NCBI RefSeq assembly: GCF_000160555.1
Contig: NZ_GG749281.1
Location: 1 to 32,942 of the forward strand
Direction: 5' to 3'
Length of the DNA: 32,942 bases
DNA from: Centipeda noxia ATCC 43541
GTDB taxonomy: Bacteria > Bacillota > Negativicutes > Selenomonadales > Selenomonadaceae
Shown: in pieces, positions 23,814-30,755 of the stretch
How the letters are laid out: each line of letters starts with the position of its first letter
Position numbering within the stretch: position 1 is the first letter of the stretch
The notes under the pieces: model-generated
What the model saw: the letters and a program-made list of their open reading frames with translations, nothing else
Told to the model about the DNA's origin: nothing
Databases searched by the model: none
Made by a program: the position numbers and the translations under genes

Positions 23814-26800
23814 ATGAAACAAAGAACACGCCGGACGCCTTCGTTCCGGCATACACTTTCCTTGGCTGTCGCAACATGGTTTGCCCTCCCTGCATACACG
23901 GTCTGGGCAGATAATGCAGTACAGGGAGAGAGCAGTGTATACACTGATGATATACATGTCGATGCAGATGCCGTAAAGGAAGAGGCAAAATATGAGTCAC
24001 AGTCGACGACGATCATCACGGCGGAGGACATCGCACGCAAGCAGGCAAAGTCCGTCGAGGATGTGATCTTTAACGAGGTTGGTGTGACGCGCACCATCGA
24101 CGCAATGGGCAATGTCGGCGTGTCGATCCGCGGCGCTGATCCAAGGCACACGTTGATTCTCGTGGACGGACAGCGCGTGCTCGGCGGCGAGGCAAAGTAC
24201 AATGGCAGCGGTGATGAGCTGCTGCGCATCGGCGCGGAGAACATCGAGCGCATCGAGATCATCCGCGGCGCAGCGAGCGCGAAGTACGGCGCAGATGCCA
24301 TCGGCGGCGTGATCCGCGTCATCACGAAGCAGGGCGTGAAGAATCCATCCGTCTCACTGAACATCGAGGAACGCTATCACCGCTCCCGAACGGGGAGCGG
24401 TACGGAGACGAAGACCCTGCCCGCAAATTTCTACCTGCGTGCAGACGCGGGCGACATGGGCAAGCTGAACCTCAGCGGATGGACATCAAAGCGCGAGGTC
24501 ATGCCCGTCTACTCCCACGGCAAACAGTTCGTCATGGGCGAAAACTGGTACGAGGATTTCAAGCCGTCGCTGCGTTTTTATGGTTCGATCAAAAATGACG
24601 GTGTGAGCGGCTCCTACAAATTTGACGACGCGAACAAACTCTCCTTCCGCTTCACAGCGGAGCGCGAAAATATGCAGCGGCGCAACAAGGGTGAGCTCTA
24701 CCCGCTCGGCTCCTTCTTCGAACCGATGCAGATCTATCAGCGTGACCGGAGACGCGATACGTACAGTCTCAGCTACGAGGGGCGCATCGGCAAGAATACG
24801 GACTTCACGCTGAACTACGGCTACGGCAAGCTGCGCGAGGATGACTCAACTCTCCTCACCTACTACAGCAGCGGGCGTGACAAATACTCCGGCAAGAACA
24901 GTCTTGCAGGTGTGGACTATCTTGACCACACGCAGACGAACATCGACCTGCACTTCAACACCGCCGTGAATGACGCGCACTATCTCAGCTACGGCTTCGG
25001 CTGGCAGAAGGAGTATGCCGCAGGGTCACGTCTGCGCAATGCGCCGAAGAGCTATACGAAGAAGATCAATCCGTGGGACTATGACAAGTCGCTCGATGTT
25101 GATGACAATACGGCGGGCGTAGACGACGAGCCAAGCTCCTACGTCCACAACTATAAATTTATCCGCAATGAAAACGGCTTCGTCTGGGATAGAAACGGCG
25201 AATACTACGGGGCGGAAACGCCGCCGATGACATACGAGGAAGTGCAGCGCGTTCTTCCGGAGATTTTCGGCGGCGGCATTGTTGACCCTGCTATGCAGGC
25301 GAAATACGATGCATTTGAGGCGCTTCTCAAGGCACAGAATGATTTCAGCGATTCCAAATTTGACAATACACCGATGATGTATAAACATGCGCCCGTTCTC
25401 GGCTACTACGGCGCATTGGCGCAGTTCGGACCGGCATATAAGCAGGACAAGAACATCACATTCAACGGAACGTACTACGGGCAGGGCTTTGCCGCGCGGC
25501 AGAACCAGCTGCTCCTCGGCGAGGCGGACCTCACGAAGACCTACGCCTATGTGCAGGACAGCTGGCAGGTGACCCCGAAGACCATCCTCACGCCCATCCT
25601 GCGCATCGACCACAGCGGCCGCTTCGGCTCGCATACGACCTTGAACCTCGGCATGACACACATGCTTGCGAAACACCGCCGTCTCAAGGCAAACATCGGC
25701 ACGGGCTACGGCGAGCCGGGACTCGGCGAACTGTTCTACAACTGGGAGATGTACGGCGGCACGGGTGCAGACCATCTCGGCTGGTACTGGATCGGCAATC
25801 CGAACCTGAAACCCGAGAAGTCGCTGAACATCGACCTCTCACTCGAGGGGGAGAACGAGCGCACCTACGGGAAGGTCGGCATCTTCCACAACGAGATATC
25901 AGACTATATGACCCACTACTTCACAGGTCAGCTCGTGGACTTCAACTTCCATGGGCGGAGCTTCCGCAACGTGCCCGACCGCATCTACAGCTTCCGCAAC
26001 ATCGGCAAGGCAAAGCTCACGGGGATTGAGGCAGAGGTTCAGCACAAGTTTGACAAGCACTGGAGCGCAAAGCTTGGCTATACCTATCTGCACGCGATCA
26101 ATGCGAGCGACGATGATCTGCCGCGCCGTCTGCTCGATCGCCCGACGCATAAATTCGATGTCGGTGTCAACTACAAGGATGAGGCGCACGGCTGGCGCGC
26201 GGCGTTCTGGGGCAGCTTCTTCAGCCGCATGCTCGACAGCAACTCGGTCAAGACGGACAATCTGTTTGAAAAGGACGGCGCGGGCAACTACATCCGCAAG
26301 CGCGGCGAATACCGTGAAAAGAGCTTCGGCATCTGGAACCTCCTCGTCGAGAAGGATATCCGCAAGGACTTCACCGTCTATGCAGGAATCGACAATCTCT
26401 TTAACCATCAGGACGATGACCGTGCCTATCACGACCGCATGTTCCGCTTCGGCGTGAATATGAAGTTCGATGAGTTCGGCTCGTTCCTTGACACGGGCAT
26501 TCACCGCAACGCGGACGGTGTACTGGTCGACCGGGACGGCGTGCCGCTCAAGAATTTTTATAGAGAGGACTTTTTCCTGCGCCGCCCCGAGACGGCAACG
26601 GACAGCAGGGCAAAGGGCAGCCTCGACTTCTTCGGCGACTACCGTATGCGGACGAATACCTACCGCGGCTATGACCGCACGGAGATGCGCGAGACGAAGG
26701 AAACGCAGGCGGATGCAGATGCGGCACGGAACTATGCCGACCGCCCTGGGCACGGATTCGGGCAGCGTCTGCGCATCGGCGCGGACTATCGCATTGATAA

Positions 26801-28598
26801 TAAGCTCGGGGTCAAGGCAGTCCTCGCAACAGGCGAGGCGAACGATGCGGCAGATCCCGTGGACGAAACGAAAGGACTCGGCGGCGTCCACGTCGAGCGG
26901 GCCGAGGTCACGGGCAGCCCCGGCCGCTGGGACTGGACGCTCGGGCGCATCCATGAGCCGATGGGCGTGACGGGCTACTTCTTCGGCAAGGAGTACGACG
27001 GTGTGCGCGTCCTCTACACGAAGGACCGCACGCAGGTCGCCGCAGGATTCGGTGACTTCTCCCGCACAACGGGAGTCTATACAAGCGCGTACAGCCACAA
27101 GGAGGCGGCGATCATCCGCCGTGCCCCGACGCTGAACGAGCTGTTCGGCTACTATACACAGGAGGTACGTGATGCCAACAACCAGACTCAGCACGTCAGC
27201 AGCTCTCCCTATCCCATGAACTACGACCCGAACGCACCGGCAAATTTCCGCGAGAAATATAACAACGCGGGCAAGATACAGGACGCGGACGGCAACTGGG
27301 TGCGCGATCCTGCACTCTCCGATGTGCAGATCGCCGAAAAGAAGCTCGATGTCATGCGTGAGTTTGTCAGTATCCTCAAATCCGTGGATGCGGAACTCGT
27401 GCGCCGCTCGAACGAAACGCCCGGCGGCGGCGGATATGAAAGCAAATGGGAGAAAATTCTCGACGGAGATGGATCCCCTGATACCGCAACATCCACGTTT
27501 TATAGTAATTTTTACAGCGCTCGTGTCGTTGTGCGGCGCAGCGACGGCGTCGTCCGCGACCTCTATCGCGACAACAACTACGCTGCACTCAAATATCTAG
27601 ACCTCTCTCAGGAATCAGGCGTCGGTTCGCCTGTGGACAACCCGAAATACGGCGGCGTTGAGGGTATGCTCCGCGAGGAGAATATCCGTACGATGATGGA
27701 CGACATCCTAAAGGAAGTTGAGGATGCGGGCAGTACCTATGAGACGCAGGACGGACAGACGCTGACACGGGCTGAAGCAATTGACCGTATGTTCAGCGAC
27801 TTCGTCGGTGAAACTGCGGAATATTTTGACCAGAATATCCCCGGCAATTACGGCGGTTCGATTGGGAGATACAACGGCGTATCAAAATTTTTCTCGGCAA
27901 TGATGGGCAACGAGCGCTTCAATCCGCTCAACAATGCCCCCATCCCTCTTCCCGGGGCCCCCATCGCTTTCCGGCAGCCCGGTTTCCTGCTGAAACACGA
28001 CGTGATTCCAAAGATAGAACGTGCGGGCTTCCTCAAGGTACGCCATCAGTTTGGCAAACGCCTCGGTGCGGAGCTGTGGACGCTGCGCTCCTTCGGACAC
28101 GGCATGGATGTGAAGGGCGAGGAGCTGCCGATTGCGAACGTCATCGGCATCGGTGCACGCGCCGTCCTCGGTCCGCGCACGATGTTCTCCTTCGACTATG
28201 GCATCAACCGCGCTGCGACAGGACGCTATTTCCACGGCGCCAGGGACATCTACGGACGCTATACGGGCAGCGGCTCCGTGCCGTACTTTTGGGTCATGCG
28301 CCTGGACTTCGGCATTCCCGACATGGACATCCCCGGCAGCTGGGGCGTCTACCTTGACTACAAGAATTTCGAGCACGGCGCATTCCTCGGCGGCACGGGC
28401 ACAGATCTGCCCGACCGTTACCTCGACGGCATCCGTTCCTTTACCGCAGGGCTTGCCTTCGTTCCCGCCCAGAACCTCATGCTCGAGGCGACATATACAT
28501 TCGGCGCGTGCAGCACGCAGATGCGCGACACGCTCTACACTCCCGAGAATTTCCGCCTCGGCGACTACACGCGCATTCAGCTCACCTATCGGTTCTAA
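23814..28598 (+). CDS. TonB-dependent receptor fused to a second porin-like beta-barrel
   Basis: 1594 residues, about twice the size of an ordinary TonB-dependent receptor. A signal peptide ends near A32. A TonB-box-like VYTDDIHVDA precedes a normal plug (about 60-170: SVEDVIFNEVGVTRT, VSIRGADPRHTLILVDGQRV, ENIERIEIIRGAASAKYGADAIGGVIRVITK). A receptor barrel follows and closes near residue 885 with FRFGVNMKF. After a charged linker of about 50 residues a second region starts near 934 with SLDFFGDYRMRTNTY and RLRIGADYRIDNKLGVKAVL, VERAEVTG, WTLGRIHEPMG, EYDGVRVLYTK, which looks like the porin barrels of Negativicutes; it contains a 200-residue hydrophilic insert and ends with YTRIQLTYRF, a normal outer-membrane C-terminus. 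ATG at 23814 follows AGGAG. A Fur-like box upstream suggests iron or haem import, not proven. Confidence 0.85.
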   Translation: MKQRTRRTPSFRHTLSLAVATWFALPAYTVWADNAVQGESSVYTDDIHVDADAVKEEAKYESQSTTIITAEDIARKQAKSVEDVIFNEVGVTRTIDAMGNVGVSIRGADPRHTLILVDGQRVLGGEAKYNGSGDELLRIGAENIERIEIIRGAASAKYGADAIGGVIRVITKQGVKNPSVSLNIEERYHRSRTGSGTETKTLPANFYLRADAGDMGKLNLSGWTSKREVMPVYSHGKQFVMGENWYEDFKPSLRFYGSIKNDGVSGSYKFDDANKLSFRFTAERENMQRRNKGELYPLGSFFEPMQIYQRDRRRDTYSLSYEGRIGKNTDFTLNYGYGKLREDDSTLLTYYSSGRDKYSGKNSLAGVDYLDHTQTNIDLHFNTAVNDAHYLSYGFGWQKEYAAGSRLRNAPKSYTKKINPWDYDKSLDVDDNTAGVDDEPSSYVHNYKFIRNENGFVWDRNGEYYGAETPPMTYEEVQRVLPEIFGGGIVDPAMQAKYDAFEALLKAQNDFSDSKFDNTPMMYKHAPVLGYYGALAQFGPAYKQDKNITFNGTYYGQGFAARQNQLLLGEADLTKTYAYVQDSWQVTPKTILTPILRIDHSGRFGSHTTLNLGMTHMLAKHRRLKANIGTGYGEPGLGELFYNWEMYGGTGADHLGWYWIGNPNLKPEKSLNIDLSLEGENERTYGKVGIFHNEISDYMTHYFTGQLVDFNFHGRSFRNVPDRIYSFRNIGKAKLTGIEAEVQHKFDKHWSAKLGYTYLHAINASDDDLPRRLLDRPTHKFDVGVNYKDEAHGWRAAFWGSFFSRMLDSNSVKTDNLFEKDGAGNYIRKRGEYREKSFGIWNLLVEKDIRKDFTVYAGIDNLFNHQDDDRAYHDRMFRFGVNMKFDEFGSFLDTGIHRNADGVLVDRDGVPLKNFYREDFFLRRPETATDSRAKGSLDFFGDYRMRTNTYRGYDRTEMRETKETQADADAARNYADRPGHGFGQRLRIGADYRIDNKLGVKAVLATGEANDAADPVDETKGLGGVHVERAEVTGSPGRWDWTLGRIHEPMGVTGYFFGKEYDGVRVLYTKDRTQVAAGFGDFSRTTGVYTSAYSHKEAAIIRRAPTLNELFGYYTQEVRDANNQTQHVSSSPYPMNYDPNAPANFREKYNNAGKIQDADGNWVRDPALSDVQIAEKKLDVMREFVSILKSVDAELVRRSNETPGGGGYESKWEKILDGDGSPDTATSTFYSNFYSARVVVRRSDGVVRDLYRDNNYAALKYLDLSQESGVGSPVDNPKYGGVEGMLREENIRTMMDDILKEVEDAGSTYETQDGQTLTRAEAIDRMFSDFVGETAEYFDQNIPGNYGGSIGRYNGVSKFFSAMMGNERFNPLNNAPIPLPGAPIAFRQPGFLLKHDVIPKIERAGFLKVRHQFGKRLGAELWTLRSFGHGMDVKGEELPIANVIGIGARAVLGPRTMFSFDYGINRAATGRYFHGARDIYGRYTGSGSVPYFWVMRLDFGIPDMDIPGSWGVYLDYKNFEHGAFLGGTGTDLPDRYLDGIRSFTAGLAFVPAQNLMLEATYTFGACSTQMRDTLYTPENFRLGDYTRIQLTYRF

Positions 28599-28613
28599 AT
28601 TCATTACTACGCA

Positions 28614-28655
28614 AAAAATCCTGCTCCCGAGAAAATCGGGAACAGGATTTTTCTT
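28614..28655 (+). terminator. Terminator of the giant receptor gene
   Basis: AAAAATCCTG-TCCCGA (28614-28630) pairs with TCGGGA-CAGGATTTTT (28636-28652) with one C-A mismatch and loop GAAAA, followed by more T. Confidence 0.9.
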
Positions 28656-28890
28656 TTCCGTTCGGAGTGCCTCTTTCAGTGCTTGCTGACCTGTCCAAGA
28701 GCAAGCCCATAGGGCGCAGCTGATGGGGAACAGGTCGTATGCAAAAACATCCCAACGACACGAGCGTGAGCGACATTTGATTGGTTGACGTTGACTGCTG
28801 CCACGCGGGATGTGCGTGGAACATGTAGAAGCGGCGGGCGCAGCGATCCGATAGGAGCGCTCGTACAGCAGCCCCATTTTTCGTTTCACC
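28656..28890. other. Convergent intergenic region with several hairpins
   Basis: No gene is supported. Seen: GACCTGT (28688-28694) pairs with ACAGGTC (28730-28736) around nested GCCC/GGGC and AGC/GCT stems, and a second hairpin CCACG/CGTGG (28801-28819). These may be part of a terminator or an unknown small RNA; there is no T run after them on either strand. Minus-strand frames through here have no ribosome site. Confidence 0.4.
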
Positions 28891-29991
28891 TCACGGCGTC
28901 GCTGGCGTCTCCGCGTTCACCGCGCTGCGGCGGATCATATCGCCGACGCGCAGATCATAGGTGAGTGCCTTCTTGTGCAGGGTCTCGGCACGCGCAAAGT
29001 CCTCCGGCAGTCCTGAGTCGAGGCCTTTTACGAAACTCTCATACGAGGCGATGGACGCCTCCGTCGCCGCCTTGCGCTGCGCCGCAAGGTACGCCGCGCC
29101 GCGCGGAACTTCCACAGCATCGAGCTCACGCTGGTATTTTTTCAGCACGGGGATCATATCCTCCTGGAGGAGACGCGTGAGCGCTCTGCGGCGCTCGGTC
29201 GTATAGGTGCTGCGCTCCGTCTCCGTGAGGCTGCGGAACTCGCGCTGCGTCGAACGAAATACGCTGTTGTAGCGATCGACGATCGGGCGCGTCGCCTCGA
29301 TATAGCGTGTGATGTCGCTGCCTGCCGCCGACTGGACCGCCTCGAGATAGGCGCGATAGTTCGTCACGCGTACGATCTGCCATCCCGCCGCCCCCCGCTC
29401 CATGCGCAGCTGCAGTGGGAACTCGATGCCTGTGCCGCCGTCCCGCACCTGGATCGATGCGACGGCAGCACTGCCGTCCCATGCGGTCTCACCGACGCTG
29501 AGCAGCTCCGTATCACGCAGGTGGCTGCACTCCATCAGATACTCATAGTCAATGCCGAGTTGGCGTCCCTTGAGCGCATCCGCTCCGCCGGGTTCCTCCC
29601 ACACGCCGCTCTTCACGGCATTCTCAATCGTGCGGACAAGTCCCTCCGTAACGCTCTCCTTGACATTCTGGTAAAACTTGCCGGATGCATTGCGCTGCGC
29701 CTCTTTGAGGCTTGTATCGCGCGCAAAGAGGACATAGGTGAGATCGTCATAGCCGGCATCACAGACCGCCGCGATGTTCACGCGCCGCAGAAAAAGCTCC
29801 GCATCGTTCTCCCTGACTGCGGCTGCCGCCTGTTCAAGCGCATAGGCAGGGCGTTGGATGTAGTAGCCAAGGTAGCCTGCAAGCACAGCAATGGTGAGGA
29901 CGATGAATCCCGCTGCCAGACGGAATTTTCGCTGATATGCCTTGCGTCGCCGCGCCATGCGTACACGCCACGCGAACTCATCCACCGCCAT
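28891..29991 (-). CDS. Single-pass membrane protein, possibly DUF2939-like
   Basis: 366 residues. A basic N-terminus (RMARRRKAYQRKFR) and one membrane segment at about 26-46 (LAAGFIVLTIAVLAGYLGYY) anchor an external soluble region. Directly after the anchor, PAYALEQAAAAVRENDAELFLRRVN resembles DUF2939 proteins, which share a P-x-Y-x-L-x-Q-x-x-A-x-x-x-x-D pattern; this is from memory. The remainder is helical and charged, including long Arg/Glu helices near 265-330. I chose the start at 29991 (GGGGAGG about 8 bases upstream); an earlier ATG at 30030 falls within the -10 region. Function unknown. It is convergent with the giant receptor and divergent from the B12-regulated receptor. Confidence 0.72.
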   Translation of the reverse strand: MAVDEFAWRVRMARRRKAYQRKFRLAAGFIVLTIAVLAGYLGYYIQRPAYALEQAAAAVRENDAELFLRRVNIAAVCDAGYDDLTYVLFARDTSLKEAQRNASGKFYQNVKESVTEGLVRTIENAVKSGVWEEPGGADALKGRQLGIDYEYLMECSHLRDTELLSVGETAWDGSAAVASIQVRDGGTGIEFPLQLRMERGAAGWQIVRVTNYRAYLEAVQSAAGSDITRYIEATRPIVDRYNSVFRSTQREFRSLTETERSTYTTERRRALTRLLQEDMIPVLKKYQRELDAVEVPRGAAYLAAQRKAATEASIASYESFVKGLDSGLPEDFARAETLHKKALTYDLRVGDMIRRSAVNAETPATP

Positions 29992-30028
29992 CGCTGCGCC
30001 TCCCCTCTCATAAAATTCAAACGGTGTC

Positions 30029-30058
30029 ATTATAGCATTGAAGATTCATTTCCCGCAA
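30029..30058 (-). promoter_or_regulatory. Extended -10 promoter of the DUF2939-like gene
   Basis: Minus strand: TGCTATAAT (30029-30037) with a weak -35 TTGCGG (30053-30058) 18 bases away. Its position sets the gene start at 29991 rather than 30030. Confidence 0.65.
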
Positions 30059-30137
30059 CTGTAAAGGGTGCCTGCAGAAGCAAATTTTCACCGCAATTTT
30101 TATTTAAATAAATTGCAGTTTAAATTGTATTCTCTTA

Positions 30138-30166
30138 TTGACAAAATCGTATAATATGCATTAATA
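30138..30166 (+). promoter_or_regulatory. Promoter of the cobalamin-riboswitch leader
   Basis: TTGACA (30138-30143), 17-base spacer, TTAATA (30161-30166). Transcription from here would give a leader of about 580 bases containing the structured element, the riboswitch and two terminators before the receptor gene. Confidence 0.6.
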
Positions 30167-30259
30167 TAAGGATAAAAATTGAATATAGACGGGAATAGGC
30201 GTCGAGAGACTTAATCTGGAATTCGGTGAGGAATCGCTGATAAAATGAAGTCCGTCAGA

Positions 30260-30360
30260 TTGGCACAGATTTTTTGACCTGTCAAGGAGACAAACCGAAC
30301 GCATAGCAAAGGCTATGTGGAGGGTTTGTCGACGCAGAGAGGACGAAAAAGATGTGCTGA
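30260..30360 (+). ncRNA. Structured leader element (copy B) upstream of the cobalamin riboswitch, unknown class
   Basis: 101 nt, second copy of the element before ridA (10307-10401). Outer stem: 30260-30283 with 30337-30360, 20 of 24 positions paired (three G-T wobbles), including the shared TTGGCACAGATTTTT and CGAAAAAG blocks and a tandem G-A/A-G mismatch. Inner stem: GACAAACC/GGTTTGTC (8 bp), then CGCATAGC/GCTATGTG with loop AAAG, with a G-T wobble at the same place as in copy A. Inner pairs differ in sequence from copy A but keep pairing, which indicates selection on structure. It ends 3 bases before the riboswitch P1 stem. Confidence 0.6.
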
Positions 30361-30363
30361 GAT

Positions 30364-30518
30364 GACGGTGCTGAGTTTATCAGCGGCTCCTCGAAGCCGA
30401 AGCGGTCCCGCCACTGTAAGGAAGAGTCTGCACATATCATGTCACTGGAGCAATCTGGGAAGGCTTGTGCAGGCGATGACACCAAGCCAGGATACTTACC
30501 TATTCTAACATCACCGTC
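30364..30518 (+). promoter_or_regulatory. Cobalamin (vitamin B12) riboswitch
   Basis: The 3' half is canonical: GCGGTCCCGCCACTGTAA (about 30401-30419), CACTGGAGCAATCTGGGAAGGC, and the B12 box AAGCCAGGATACTTACC (30484-30500), which differs from AAGCCAGGAGACCTGCC by three bases. P1 is GACGGTG (30364-30370) with CACCGTC (30512-30518). The 5' half is unusual: after P1 come only two short hairpins (CTGA/TCAG; CGGCT/AGCCG), without a clear GGGAA and GGTGAAAATCC segment. Cobalamin binding would normally turn the downstream gene off by favouring the terminator that follows, in keeping with a B12 uptake receptor. Confidence 0.85.
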
Positions 30519-30596
30519 GGCTTTTGCGGATTTCAAGAGCCGGTACCTGCGAGCGATGGGTAGGGGATTTTGTCGATACTTCATGACAAAGCATCT

Positions 30597-30627
30597 CCGG
30601 CTGTATTTCATATGCCGGTTTTTCGTT
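30597..30627 (+). terminator. Riboswitch expression platform terminator
   Basis: CCGGC (30597-30601) pairs with GCCGG (30614-30618), followed by TTTTTCGTTTT. AGCCGG (30538-30543), just after the aptamer, can pair with CCGGCT (30597-30602), a candidate antiterminator exclusive with the terminator stem. Confidence 0.65.
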
Positions 30628-30640
30628 TTCTCATAAAGGC

Positions 30641-30680
30641 AATCCGTCTGAACCAAGCAAGGTCGCAGACGGATTTTTTT
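30641..30680 (+). terminator. Second, strong terminator before the receptor gene
   Basis: AATCCGTCTG (30641-30650) and CAGACGGATT (30666-30675) pair perfectly around a 15-base loop, followed by TTTTTTT. It stands 75 bases before the receptor start. A perfect palindrome GGAAGAAGGAATTCTTCC follows at about 30685-30702, and AT-rich DNA to 30740 could hold a second promoter. Confidence 0.8.
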
Positions 30681-30755
30681 GTTGGGAAGAAGGAATTCTT
30701 CCAGGACTTATTGTCTATATATTTTAAATATAAATGAGAAAACGGAGGCTCTTTC

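Noticed and set aside
25899-27194. 431-codon minus-strand frame inside the giant receptor
   Set aside because: Antisense shadow of a well-supported outer-membrane protein; no motifs or start signals.
29991-30030. Upstream ATG at 30030 for the DUF2939-like gene
   Set aside because: It overlaps the -10 hexamer of the gene's own promoter and lacks a ribosome site; the ATG at 29991 has one.
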